From the NCBI GenBank assembly GCA_024734495.1, contig JALMQS010000828.1:1909101-1973100 (forward strand): a DNA stretch of 64,000 nt, in the 5' to 3' direction. Source of the DNA: Forficula auricularia (lineage: Eukaryota; Arthropoda; Insecta; Dermaptera; Forficulidae). This document shows positions 31,471 through 43,625 of the stretch, one piece after another (position 1 is the stretch's first letter; each line of letters begins with the position of its first letter). Below the pieces are notes generated by a model. The model was given only the letters and a program-made list of their open reading frames with translations. It was not told the origin of the DNA and did no database searches. The translations under genes were made by a program, and so were the position numbers.

Positions 31471-33111
31471 CTTGGACCAAACCGAACCAAATATTGAATA
31501 GTTTTGGTTAGTTTTTGCACTTTTAGTCTTCTGGGGGCTCACTGATTATATGTAGGTAACTTTAGAATCACGCTTTGGCTCTATGGGCATAGTTCTCTAA
31601 AGCCCAAAAAACAAAACAAAAGAATCACGCTTTCTGTGGCGCCGCGATTTGACGACGGATTCTTATAGAGCTTGTCAAAATAAGACGAAAATCAAGAATG
31701 GTGTAGGTTCTTGGTGAATCATATTTAAATAAAGTAAAGAAAATTTAAAAAAAATTTAATTTTTATAAAGTTATATAAAAGTAAAGAAAATTTTAAAAAA
31801 TTTAAATTTTTGCCCATAGCTGGGCACGCCCATAGAAATACATACATTTTGGAACGTAATTTCTACTACTTTCTGTTCTTTGATGTCTGAATTCAGACAA
31901 ACAGACACAGAGCGCACAGTTTCAGACATCTAATCACGATAAGCTAAAAAATTGAGTTATGTCAATAATTGAATTCAATCTGGATGGAAATTCTCTTTTT
32001 ACCAAATGAGATTATATTATTGGACAGTTAGTTTCAGCTTCTATTGTCAAGATCCGTAAACACTTAGGGGTGTTGATAACCGTTACGTTTCCATTAGAGA
32101 ATCGCAATTATCAAAACCCTCTTTAGAACTCCTCAATCAATACCTGATGTGGGAGGTAAGCATTATGACTGAGATTGATAAACTATAAACAAGACAACAA
32201 CACCACAGTATTCTCCAGGTACCTAGATTGATACGTCAAGAAGTTTATTATTGGTTGGTAGGCTAAGCGAGCTGCGTTTACTAGGCAGAAAGTTTTGAAT
32301 ATACTTAAATTTTATTATTATTATCTCTCAAGTGAAGAAAAATAATTTTGAAGTATTTTTTTTTTTTGGTGCGGGGTTCCTATGGCCTTTGCCGCATCCC
32401 GCATTCCAAATGGACCCTATCTTGGATGTCGTCCGGGCTTATATTTTTTTCCTCATAGCATTCATGATGCCAAATTTTCATGTTCTTCTAGTTCTTCCTC
32501 TCCTTCTTCTATTTGGTGGCGTGTAATTAAGAATTTTTCTCAGCCATCGTTCATCATTCATCCTCATCAAATGGCCATATCAGATCAATTGCCGCCGTTC
32601 GATTCGGTCAATCACCGTGCTTTCCATTTTGAGGTATAATTTACTATATTTCAGAGTCTGGATACCGATATCCAAGACAACTCAAGTACAGGGGTCGTAG
32701 AAAGTTCATTTTGATGTTTCAAAATGCTTGTATCATACTATTTACGATACAAAGAACTGTTTAGATTTTGAACAATCAAGCTTCAGAGCATCCTGATAAA
32801 AAAAATCAGGAAACATCGAATCGTCACATGAAGAGCTTGTAGCTAATGAGATGAATTTCCACAAACACATTTGAGAAGTGTAAGTTCTAAAGGGTTTTAA
32901 GTGCCAAAATTTGGAACCAGAACCATGATAATCAAATAAAACTATCTTAGTAAACATCAAGTTGGGGCGCGAACTTTACCACAGCGGATGAAGACCTAAA
33001 TACACCGCTGGCACTTTCTACCTTTGCAATATTATTAGGCTTGGTACATAGACCTTTTCTATATGTATACTATATCAAAATAACCGAATTTGGCACTTAG
33101 ACCCTTTAGAA
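31471..33111. other. Unassigned region
   Basis: A stretch at 31560-31860 holds phrases also found at 43750-43780 (GAGAACTATGCCCATA-like). Two overlapping plus frames at 32332-32639 have balanced composition and a Ser-rich stretch but match nothing I know. On the whole no gene is supported. Confidence 0.35.
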
Positions 33112-33122
33112 CTTATACTCTT

Positions 33123-33346
33123 CATCATCATCATCATCAGCCTGTCGATAGCGACAATCCACTGCTGAATATAGGCCTCTTCCATCAAATGGAAGGAGGT
33201 TGGCATTAAGTCACCACGCTTGCCAGACGGATTGGTGACTAGGAATCAGATTATAGCCGGTCAAATATCAATGCAGGGACTCGGACTCGAACCCGGGACT
33301 CCTGCTTAGAAGGCTAATGTCTTTAAGCTCTCGGCTAATCCGATTC
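33123..33346 (-). mobile_element. tRNA-derived SINE with RTE-type tail, complete copy
   Basis: Flanked by a perfect 11-bp target duplication, CTTATACTCTT (33112-33122 and 33347-33357). On the minus strand it begins with a tRNA-like head: GGATTAGCCGAGAGCTTAAA (A-box region) and GGGTTCGAGTCC (B-box). A body follows with GCCTATATTCAGCAGTGGAT and GGCTGATGATGATGATGAT at the end. The (GAT)n tail suggests an RTE-type LINE partner, and an RTE fragment does lie at 25757-26229, though its tail is GAA. Both pol III boxes are intact. Confidence 0.85.
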
Positions 33347-33357
33347 CTTATACTCTT

Positions 33358-34669
33358 ATTAATTTATATTAATAAATTGCATTGTGCCAGGCATCAGGGC
33401 ACTAGTTTTAGCCCTTTTCTGAGAAAAAATTGCCAAATAGCTAAAATTTCCAGAAAGCATTCCGAGTCTTAAGTTTCCACTTTTTCCTGAAATTTTCATT
33501 TCGTATTTCCTATACCAAATTTTATTTATAGTGTCAAAAAAACAAAATGAAATTAATTGAAGAATACCATAGATCAGCTTTTGTTAATTAAATGAATATA
33601 AAGAACCTTATTTATTTAATAGAATAAAAAATAATCAAGAATTTATTTAAAAATATATTTCGCATAAGCAGGTCTCAATTTTCTGAAAAAACAACACATT
33701 TTGATAGGTTTTATTTATTAACAATTGGATGAATAAAAATGAATCATATGGTTGAATCAAAACAGGTGCAGGAGTTGGGGTGCAGTGGTGGGGGATCCGG
33801 GGGTAGGGCGAGGTTTCGGGGGTGGGGTCAAGCGGGGGGGGGGGGGGGTACAGTGGGCGAATACTATATATATTTGTATTTTTTTTTAATTTGAAAACGG
33901 CTCTCAAATAAAAATCGACCTTTCTATCAGAATTTTAAATTAAAAATAATATTAAAATAAAGGTTTTAACTGAAGGAAGAAGTTACCGAGCATCGCTCGG
34001 TGCCTCCAGAGTACTAATTAGTGATAAGCCCAACATTATCTAAACCGGGAAGGATTGTAAATTGATAGACTTAAAACTATTCAAGTCTTAGGGCTTAACC
34101 ACCATGAATATATTTAATTCACTATTCTAGAAATAATATGTCGTTCAGGTAAACAATAATTTCGCCCCTAACTGAATTTTTTTTAAGCCAATACTTATAA
34201 TATATAGATTTGAATTTAAAAAACACATATTGGCGAAAATCACCAACATTACAGGGAACTTTTTAACGGGAAATAAAATTAGTATTCTCATACGAGAAAA
34301 AATTTCACTTCCCCGATTTCGCCGATAATTTTCTGCCAATATAGTTGTCACGAGGGGTATGCAATTATTAATTGTGTCTATCTCATGATATTTTGGTTAA
34401 TTTTTTTTTAAGTGAGCAAAAATTAGTCCTTTTTTTATCTTTTCCTGTTCATCAGTAATTTTCTTTCTCTTTTTTCGCTAATGGACACTACTTTGTAAAA
34501 TCATTTGTAAAACAATTCACCTCTTTTATTATTTTATTATTTTACTATATCGGTTTGTTTAATTTGCTTAGGCTCTTCTTCGACTTATAACAATCATAAT
34601 TCGACATTTATAATGAATATTCTAGATCTAGATTATCAGGAATAATATTATGACTTAAAAAGAAATAAA
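33358..34669. other. Region with G15 run and a 7-bp hairpin
   Basis: A run of 15 G lies at 33834-33848 inside a longer G-rich stretch (33775-33848). A tight hairpin, ACCGAGC ATC GCTCGGT, lies at 33985-34001 and could be a worn Helitron 3' hairpin, but no CTRR end follows. No gene is supported. Confidence 0.4.
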
Positions 34670-35610
34670 CTGACACGTTCTGATGTGGCCATCCACTTGA
34701 CTTTACCATACAACCTGGCCCCTCTCTTATATTTAATAAAATTATTTATAATCATGTAGAGCGGGGGGGGGGGGGGTTAGTTTTTGCATTTTCAGACTTC
34801 TGTGTGCCCACGGATTATGTATACAAAATTTGGTTGAGTTTGGTACAAGGGTCTAGTTTTTTAATTTTTCACCCCCCCCCCCATTTTGGGTGGTTAGTTT
34901 TTGCATTTTTATTCTTCTGGGGCTCCACTGATTATGTATACAAAATTTGGTTGAGTTTGGTACAAGAGCCTAGATTTTCATTTTTTGACCCTACACTCCT
35001 CCCCCCATTTTGGGTGGTTGGTTTGTGCATTTTTAGACTTCTGGGGGTCCACTGATTATGTATACAAAATTTGGTTGAGTTGGTACAAGGGTAAAGATTT
35101 TCATTTTTTGCCCCACCCCCCCATTTTGGGCGGTTAGTTTTTGCATTTTTAGACTTCTGGAGGCCCACTGATTATGTATACAAAATTTGGTTGAGTTTGC
35201 TCAAATGGCCTAGATTTTTAATTTTTAACCACCCTCGCCTCCACCCCCTTAATTTTGAGTCGATTTGCACCAAAATCTAATCCACTCTTAATCTCAATGC
35301 AACAAAACTACGTGTGAAATTTGGTTTTGATATTCACACTAGTTTTTGAGCTAGCTCGTCTAAAAAAATTTGGTAACGCAGGTACTAACAAGACTAACAG
35401 ACATTTTGACAAACAGTTATTATCTCGAAAAATTTAATTTTTTCGATGTTAACTTATTAGGGCTTTTTTTGTAGACCAAAATGCCATGGTTTCGATCAAT
35501 TTTTTTAATCAAAATAGTTTCAGCCGTTTTTGAGATATTTCGAAAAAAACACTTTTTTCATGTACGATTACAATACTTGACCATACACTGTATGGTAAAG
35601 TAAAAATATT
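34670..35610 (-). mobile_element. Long copy of the GTATGG-hairpin repeat, with tandem core
   Basis: Starts at about 34675 (ACACGTTCTGATGTGGCCATC) and ends at 35610 with a hairpin CCATACACTGTATGG and TAAAGTAAAAAT. The order is matched in reverse by 45160-45720. The core has four tandem units (34781-35257). Terminal hairpin, tandem core and no coding recall Helitron-related HINE/DINE elements, but I see no decisive end. Partial copies: 28670, 30945, 36175, 40070-40565 and 44925-45062. Confidence 0.5.
34781..35257. repeat. Tandem array, 4 units of about 119 bp
   Basis: Units begin TTTTTGCATTTTTAGACTTC at about 34781, 34898, 35022 and 35138 (spacing 117, 124, 116). Each contains GATTATGTATACAAAATTTG and a C-rich stretch before ATTTTGGG. 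The element at 45160-45720 has only one unit, so array size varies between copies. Confidence 0.85.
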
Positions 35611-36174
35611 TTATGAATCAAACAATTGAGAATTTCGGATAAAATAGTTTAAAAAAAAATCACCTATTTTGTGCATCTTAAAATTTTTCGCTCTGAACAG
35701 AAATCAAACATAAAATCAATTTCATTTAATCGATTTAAGATAATGAACAGCGTAGAGATAACGCAATTATTTTTATTATCTTAATTATTATTAGACCTTT
35801 CATGATGCTTTGTCATGTCTACTTTGCTTCTACATAAAAATACAGACTTTTGTGATTCAATTACACCAATATAATACTGTGTTTATACGATGAGTACATT
35901 TACTAATTGAAAATTCTACTCTTCCTTATCCTTGGCTCACGATAGAAACAACTCCACCCTTTCTATTTTATGTCGATTAGTGAACATTAGATAGAAAAGG
36001 AATTCTTATTTTCGTGAAAATATTCGATGTCGAATTTTTTGGCAAATTATTTATTTAGGTTTCTCTGAGACTAAAAGACGTTTTCTTCTTAATGTCCGTT
36101 TTCTATATACATTATTGTGGCTATCCTTTAAATCGATAATTCGACTGTGAATACTTCAATTTTAAATCTTTTTT
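35611..36174. other. AT-rich, nothing recognised
   Basis: No gene or repeat is supported. Confidence 0.45.
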
Positions 36175-37745
36175 TTTATTTTTACTTTATCCAATGCTAA
36201 GCATGGGGAAAGTATTGTAATCGGTCTCGAGGCAAGCGCAACTTCAAAGGGTCCTCAGGTAAAGACTACGGAACCCATGGACCCAATTAAAGTCACAAAT
36301 TGTAGTATTCAATTATGTTGAATTTTAGCACGTGACAGTTTTGCCAAAAGTTACATGGGGTCTCGTCGAAAGGCCAAAAAGTGCGATTTTTCCATTTAGT
36401 GCGTGCGGATGTATGTATGTATGTATGGATGGATGGATGGATGGATGTTATCGTTTGTTTGGCCCACGATTTTTTCCACACCGTTGCACCGATTGAAATG
36501 AAATTGAAAACCTACCATTAGTTTAACAAAATGAAGCGCTGATTAGTTTTTGGTACATATCGGCCCACAAACATTAGTACTTTATTTCAGTACTTTTTTA
36601 GTTTTTTCTAAATATCTTGAAAATGACTTAACCAATTATAATGAAATTTAATATCCTAATTAAGTACCTTGGGGACCACACAAAGGGTTAAATAAAATTT
36701 GTAGTAAAATTATATTTTAAAGTACTTTACTCTAGAGTAAAGATAGTACTTTTTTAAATTCTTTATTTTAAATTCTTTAAAATTTATTCATTTGATCGTT
36801 TTAATATAGCTCATTTAACCTTGCTTAAGTAAGAATGGATAGGCTTCTCTCTGTGAAATGCTAAAAATTTGGGAGGACATTTTATAAGTAACCATAGCAA
36901 CTGCGTTGTTTTCTTATCCGTTACCTTTGCTGAAGACATAGAGGAATCGACTTTAAACCAAAAATAGTGATTGATTCTCATCTAGTACTTGAGGAATAAC
37001 CATTTTATATTGGATTTTTGACGTTTCAGTTTTTATTAGTAACCATTGCTGAAGACTTGGAGGAATCGACTTAAATTCAAAAATAGCGATTGATTCTCAT
37101 CTAGTACTGAGGAATAACCATTCTATATTGGATTTTTGACGTTTCGGTTTTTATTGGTAACCATTGCTGAAGTCATGGAGGAATAGACTTAAAATCAAGA
37201 AATAGCGATTGATTCTCATCTATTACTTGAGGAATAAACATTCTACATTGGATTTTTGACGTTTCGGTTTTTATTGGTAACCATTGCTGAAGACATGGAG
37301 GAATCAACTTGAAACTTCTAAATTCTTTGGTAAACAACTCAAGCTTGAGTTGTTTGCCATAAAAGAATTTAGCATTTTTGACTTTAAGTCGATTCTTCCA
37401 CGTTTTCAGTAGTGGTTGCCATTAACAGTCAAAACATCAAAAATGGATTGCAATAATGTTATTCCTCTAGTATTAGATAAGAATCGATCGTTATTTTAGA
37501 TTTTAAGTCGATTCCTCCATGTCTTCAGCAATGTTACCAATAATAATCGAAGAGTCAAAAATCTAATGTAGAATTATTATTCCTCAAGTATTAGATGAGA
37601 ATCGATTGCTATTTTTGATTTTAAATCGATTCCTCCACAGCTTCACCAATGGTTACCAATAATAAACGAAATGTCAAAAATCGAATGTAGAATGGTTATC
37701 TCGACTGTTAAATGAGAATCGATCATTATTTTTAAATTAAAGTCA
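36175..37745. mobile_element. Repeat element with an inverted pair of tandem arrays
   Basis: It begins with the ACTTTATCCAATGCTAAGCA hairpin-type end at 36185, runs through CACGTGACAG, a (GTAT)n(GGAT)n stretch (36412-36446), and a palindromic TACTTTACTCTAGAGTAAAG site near 36722. From 36930 come tandem units of 118-120 bp (start CTGAAGAC at 36930, 37049, 37167, 37287). At 37343/37344 the sequence turns at AACTCAAGCTTGAGTT and the same units follow in inverted order to about 37740. The copy at 52574-54990 has one side only. Tandem subrepeats inside long inverted repeats recall Drosophila Foldback elements. Confidence 0.7.
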
Positions 37746-39120
37746 ACATGAACTTCAAATTGCAAGTGATATCTGATTAATAATAAAGGAATAAACATAT
37801 TAATATTTCAAATGAAATTGGATAAAGTTTAGCAACGATCCGTTGCAGTTTATTATTTATTTTTTTTTAACTAAACATTTCTTATTCTAGTGTATTTTTT
37901 TTTAAATTGACAAAACAAAATAAAAATAAAAATAATGAAACTTATATTATGAATCGACTGTCAAAATTGAATTGCTGATATATCGGGTTTATGGTCAATA
38001 AATAAAAGTTTATCCGCCTATTTCCAAACATTCGATTTTATTGGTAGATAAATGTTTTATAAAAAAAAGTAAAGCACTGTCGATTCAGTTTTTTTTTAAG
38101 CCATGAAGAAGATTTAATAAGAGATCAAAATCTTATTTGAGATAAAATGTTAAGCTTTATTTGTTGAAAATCTGATAAATCATAAAAGATAATTTCCAGT
38201 AACAGAATTAGAGGTTTTTTATATAATACAAATTTTAAAAATTATCCATGTCAACTCGGATTTAATAGAATCCTGCCTCTTGATTTTCCAAAATCTTATA
38301 CACGAGTAGGTATGCCCAATAATAATTTAACCATAGTAAAGCTTAAATAAAAGCTTTATATGTTAACCCACACCTTAAAAATCTCGTCTTTAATTAAAAA
38401 GTTTAATCAAAATTGTATTAGTACTTTTGGAGAAAATTGAAAAATTCACTCAATGTACTCAACAAGTAGAAATTTGAAAATCGAGCGAAGTATAATTTAA
38501 GACATTAGTCAGCGTGGAGCATGCTATATTAGTAAAAAATTCTAAATTTAAGATTTCATAATAAATATTATTCTAGTACAAGAATCAGCAACCCGTTACT
38601 CTTTTCATGGTGATTAACAAATTCATATCACTCAAATCGGTAGCTAGAAGGTGGTGGTAATATTGAACACACACTTTTCTTAATTTTTGCTTTCGAAAGT
38701 TATAGCTTGTGGAATACTTGTTCATTTTAAGGGCTTAAAAACCGGTAAGCATAAATCAATAATTTCTTCAAAGGCCTACTTTGCGCCTATCGCACGCGAC
38801 TAATTTCTAACACTTTTTTGGGTTCTCAGTGCAGAAGTCCCAAACATCATTCGTCAATGTATTTATCCCCTCCCCAAGACTTGTAGGAACATGAATTCTC
38901 TGGTTGCTTTTCCGAGTTTTTCAATCTTCATTTCTTCATGACCTGAGGTCAGTGCCGTAACTAGGGCAATGTCAGCGGTGCCCAGACACAGGGCGCAGAA
39001 ATGACCAGACCAGGACCAAGTTTTGTTTTGTATTGTTGCAAATATTTTCGAATAAACGTTTTTTTTTTACCTAATACTATATATATTTGTCTAGATTAAT
39101 TTGTAACAACGCTTAGAGAA
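37746..39120. other. AT-rich; one transposon end
   Basis: Near 38951 CAGTGCCGTAACTAGGGCAA looks like the left end of a DNA transposon (CAGTG.CGTA start); no partner end is found. Nothing else is supported. Confidence 0.4.
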
Positions 39121-39124
39121 ATTT

Positions 39125-39205
39125 CTCTAAAAAAATTACCGTCTAGCCTAGAATCGAACCGACGAACTCTTGAACTAAGGGCATTAGCTCTAGCCATTAC
39201 GCCTT
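39125..39205 (-). repeat. tRNA-like fragment (SINE remnant)
   Basis: Minus strand: GTAATGGCTAGAGCTAATGC (A-box) and GTCGGTTCGATTCTAGG (B-box), spaced as in a tRNA. Acceptor ends do not pair. Poly-T/A flanks follow. Probably a tRNA-derived SINE head. Confidence 0.4.
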
Positions 39206-39779
39206 TGAAACATTAATAATTATATTTTGATTTCTGTTACTAAAACTATATATTTTTGATTTAGATTGTGTCGAGATAATATTGTATTCATTTGAACTCG
39301 AATGAAAATGAAAAAACACCAATAGATTTTAAATTAAGAAACATTAAATATATATTAATTAACGAGGCAAATTTGAAATATAATTGTCAGCTCGGATTTT
39401 AAACTGATGGCTCCAATCGATTTTCATTAACCAGGCAAATTTGAAATATAATTGTAATTTTGAAATGAAAGACTCCAATTCATTTTAAATTAAGAAACAT
39501 TAAATATATTTTTTGTAATTAATTAAATTAATTGAACCGCGTAAATTTGAATAATTTCCATGATTCAGCCTGCGAATTTTTTGCAGTTCATAAATCATTT
39601 CATTATTTTTGTTTTGAAAAGGAAAATGAAATTTTAAATTTAAATTTTAAATTTAAATATATTCATAATTATTCCTCCCCCCCTCCACTCAAAAATTAAA
39701 GAGGCGAAACTTTTAAGAGACAATGTATTTTCGGTAGTTTACGGGTATACATTTGGAGTGTGGTTTTTTAAGGGAAAAT
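39206..39779. other. AT-rich with short internal repeats
   Basis: The phrase CCAGGCAAATTTGAAATATA occurs twice in related form (about 39362 and 39430) with CTCCAAT.GATTTT and GAAACATTAAATATA also repeated, a local duplication of about 70-120 bp. No gene is seen. Confidence 0.4.
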
Positions 39780-39864
39780 ATTTTTGGACCGAGGCGCTGC
39801 CCGCCAGGGCACCAGCTCGGAGGGCCGAGTTGAGGGCGTGCCGAAGGCACGCACGAAAAGCTCG
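39780..39864 (+). mobile_element. Probable Helitron 3' end
   Basis: GAGGCGCTGCCC and then GCGTGCCGAAGGCACGC, a 7-bp hairpin (39836-39852), are followed by ACGAAAAGCTCG|T at 39861-39864. Layout and the phrase GGCGTGCCGAAGG match 16780-16972. The 5' end is not found. Confidence 0.4.
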
Positions 39865-40069
39865 TTTATATATAGGTACGTATTCAAAATTCTACCAAGT
39901 ACCTATTCTTATTTTTTCAAAAGGCTAGTTACGCCTGAGATAAACAGATATCTAACCTTGATCACTTTCTGCTCTTCTTTTTGATAATTTAAGGGAATGT
40001 CAAGAACCTGAAAAATGCTGCAAATTTTCTGCGAGGAACGCATCGATTTCATTAGAAAATAAACTGATT
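39865..40069. other. Short unassigned gap
   Basis: No feature is supported. Confidence 0.4.
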
Positions 40070-40565
40070 TGGCCACATGACTTTACCACATGACTTTACC
40101 TGGCCGTTCTCTTATATTTAATATTTAATAAAATAATTTATAATTATTTAAGAAAGAACCTCCCCTCGAAATTAATTTTGTGCCCATTATCAATTAATAA
40201 GTAATATGTCCTTTTAATTATGAGAATATTCTATTAGAAATATCAGATTTCTTCGATTTATGTTAGAAAACAACCCCCCCTTCCTCTTTTTGATCGCAAT
40301 TTCACACAGTGAATCAATTTTATAAGATCTTATAGGGTGCATATGCGAAATTTCGTTCAAATATAGATTAAAGGTTCTAGGACTTATATTGATATTTTTG
40401 CCCCCAATTTTGGACCCCGATAAAAATAATAACCATATTTTTTTATTTTAGGTTCATTTTACAGTAAATTTCAATTTTATTGGTTTTTTAGTTTGAAAAT
40501 GTTATAACAAAACAACACCCTTTTTTCATGCACGATTAAAATACTGTATGGTAAAGTAAAAATTG
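40070..40565 (-). mobile_element. Partial copy of the GTATGG-hairpin repeat
   Basis: Shares TGGCCACATGACTTTACC and TTATATTTAATAAAATAATT phrases at its start with 34670-34760, and ends TACTGTATGGTAAAGTAAAA like the other copies. The tandem core is absent. Confidence 0.5.
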
Positions 40566-40754
40566 AAGAGGAACTACTGAATGTTTGTTTTAAACGAAGT
40601 TCTTTACGACATCTATTGTCAAATTTTGTTTGTTAAGTGACTTGCCTACTATTACGATTAACCGAATTTACTTAAATCCCATCGGGTAATTGAACCTATG
40701 AGAAATAACAGATAAAATTTTTATAAATAAAAAGTTATGATAAATTTCAAACCT

Positions 40755-40905
40755 TTGAAACTATACTCTCCAACAAATAAATTATATATATATATAGGTA
40801 CATATTTATACTTGTCGTTATATACCTATATTATATAAGTTCATTTGCATCAAGAAGAGGAAAACCTCTTTAATATCTCTTTATGAAAAGAGAATCTATT
40901 ATTAA
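40755..40905 (+). mobile_element. Worn Penelope 3' end (copy H)
   Basis: TTTGAAACTATACTCTCCAA and CAAATAAATTATATATATAT, then CATTTGCATCAAGAAGAGG and CCTCTTTAATATCTCTTTAT follow the same order as the right end of insertion F (54757-54870). The hammerhead 3' half is kept with one change (TATAG to TATAC); the 5' half is gone. No target duplication found. Confidence 0.55.
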
Positions 40906-41589
40906 AATGTAGAAAAGTTTCATATTTTCGAAAAACAGGATTTATAGATTTTTGAAACTTTTGGAGCCTTCCAAAGTGGTTATCATGAGTCCAAGAATTA
41001 TTATAAGCAAACGTTTTTCAATATGAATGTGAATGAATTAATTTACAATTCTTTTTTTGAAACAAATTGTTTCAAAACAAGTTTCTATATATTGCTTAGA
41101 GAATTTATATCTAAGTGTTGTCTAGGCTTAAGAAGTCATCCGCACCAAGGTTACATTTATATGAAAACCAATTCACATATTTGTAGTTTCAATTTGTTTC
41201 TAATTTGATCTCTGACAATCACGAATCTCGAGTAAATGAGGCTCTCAAAGGGTATACAATTGATTTGATTTCAGTTAAACATCGTTCCTTAGTATCTATT
41301 ATTTAAAGATAAATTGGTGAAAACAAGGTTTAAATTTTCCTTAAAAATAATTTATTAAATTCCTAAAAAATTTTATTGAAACATATGGAATGTGAATCCA
41401 TCGTAAAATTTCAATCGAAGATTATGTACCATCATTAGATAAATTCAAACAGCACTGGACCTGGCAATCATCAGATGGCAGAGCAAAGCTATTTGAATAT
41501 TATTAATAGTAAATAAATAATTTTATTATAAGAATAATTAAAAGCCCTAAAACAACTTTATTTAAAAAGATTTAAAAGCGTTAATTAAG
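40906..41589. other. AT-rich, nothing recognised
   Basis: The 61-codon frame at 41023-41208 is not supported as a gene. Confidence 0.4.
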
Positions 41590-42320
41590 ATATTATTAGT
41601 AACCATTTTGATTGTTTTATTTGAAATTCTTTCCCCTCCGAACATGACGAGAAGAAATCTTATTTAATCAATTTCATTTATCGGTAGGTTTAGACCACGT
41701 TGCTTTTATAATAAAATAATAAAATAATTTCAATTAACACTTTTAATTAATTAATTATTTATTTAATATTAATAATATGGAACCTGCACTCTGAGGCCCG
41801 TTGAATATCTGAAAAGATTAATTTATTTCAAAACGTAGACGTTACCAGTAGTTTTTAGTGAATTTGTAATAATCAGAAAAATAATCCTTAAAATTCAATT
41901 ACCATTTATGAGATTTCCCTACCGACTCGACTTTCTTGAGAGAAGATTCTAACGATACCTAAGAAAGAAAGCGATCTTATTTAATCAATTTCAATTAATA
42001 GTAAATTATCAACACTTTGTGCTTATATAATAACATACTAAAATAATAAATAATTTCAATTAAATACTAATAATATGAAAATAGCTTTCCTCTGTCCTCT
42101 GAGTCTTGGGCAGCTGATTGCAAAACTTACGGATGTTTATACATATTTAATATATATATAATCGAATATTTAAATTATTTTATTTATTTATTATATTAAA
42201 TATTCTCACATTTAAATATATTAAAAGATATTTCACTAGGGTGTATTGACTGGACTTGAAGAAATGACGTGATCCCTATGCTGAGAGTCTTGTGTCTCAA
42301 TCTTAATAAGCTAATTACTA
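41590..42320. repeat. Direct repeat pair flanking a foldback, with an inverted third copy
   Basis: About 41640-41800 and 41940-42120 share TCTTATTTAATCAATTTCA, ATAATAAATAATTTCAATTA-like sequence and CTCTGAG. A third copy in the opposite direction lies at about 43810-43990 (CCCAAGACTCAGAGCGCACT). They surround the foldback at 42330-43625, so the outer part of a larger inverted structure is likely. Confidence 0.55.
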
Positions 42321-42329
42321 CTTTGAAAT

Positions 42330-43625
42330 AATTTTTGAAAATATAAAATTAATAAATATTATAAAACAATCTAATATTAATAATTATATTCAATTTTGAA
42401 CGAAATTGATTGATTAGTTTTTAAGAAAATGTTAAAAAGCTAGAAAACCGTAGTAAATGACTCGCTGATGTCGGATGATTTGTGACCCAGCCTCTTGATA
42501 AAAAAGACCAAAAGAATTATAAATGTGAAAGAAAACGATCTTATTCTATCGATTTCATATATCTGAAGATTAACAGTATGTCTATTATATAATAAAATAG
42601 CATTTTGATTAAGAATTTTGTAGTTTAAAAGAAATTGTATGAAAAGATTAAATTTCTTCTCTCTGGGAAAGAATCAACTAGAAATGGCCAAAAGTTTTAT
42701 TTTTTTCTCATTAAATATTTATTCAAATCTATTGAAAATTCATACCTATAAGTAATTTTTATTTATATTTTATATCAAATAATTATTATTAAGACATTTT
42801 TATTTTAAAGGGTAGTTTATTTGAAGTCTAAATTGAAAAAACGCTAAAAATTACGTTGAAAATTAAAAAAAAATATGAAATTAATAGATATTATAAAACA
42901 ATTAATTTTTAATAACTTAGTTCAATTTTGAACGAAATCGATTCAGTACTTTTTGAGAAATTGATAAAAAACCATCTGAACCGTCAAAAAAACGATGTTT
43001 TTTGAAAGCATGAGATGCCTTTGAAAAATGTTTAAAAAGTCATATGAAACGAAACATTGACTTGTGACATGGAGGTGAATTTTAAAATGTTTCTAATTCG
43101 GCCTTTCATAGACCATTTTTGGTGTTTTTGACGATTTTCTCAAAAAGTACTGGATCGATTTCGTTCAAAATTGAATTAAATCATTAATAATCAATTGTTT
43201 TATAATATCTATTAATTTCATATTTTTTAAAAAAATTTCAACGGAGTTATTACTGTTTTTTGAAATGAGGCTTCAAATAAACTACCGTTTGAAATTCAAA
43301 TTTTCTACTAAAAATAATTTGATATAAAAGATAAAAGACAAGAACAGAGAAATATGAAATTTCAAAAGATTTGATTAGATTTGTAATGAGAAAAAAATAT
43401 AACCTTTTAGCATTTCTAGTTGATTCCCTACTGCCAGAGAAGAAATTAGATTTTTTCATAAAATTTCTTTTAAACTACAAAATTCTTAATCAAAATGCCA
43501 TTTTCTTATATTTAAAAGATACGTATATCTTCAGATAAATGAAATTGATTTCTTTCTCATTTATAATTCTTTCTGTCTGTTATATCAAGCGGCTGGGCCG
43601 CAAGCCTCTGACATGAACGAGGCAT
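42330..43625. mobile_element. Large foldback element, copy 2
   Basis: Aligns along its whole length with 28890-30190 in the same orientation: TTGAAAATATAAAATTAATA, GACCCAGCCTCTTGATAAAA, CATCTGAACCGT, GACATGGAGGTGAATTTTAA. Arms are about 42458-42975 and 43120-43625. No coding capacity is seen in either copy. Confidence 0.75.

Noticed and set aside
39125..39205. Intact tRNA gene on the minus strand
   Set aside because: A- and B-boxes are present, but the T-stem and acceptor stem do not pair.
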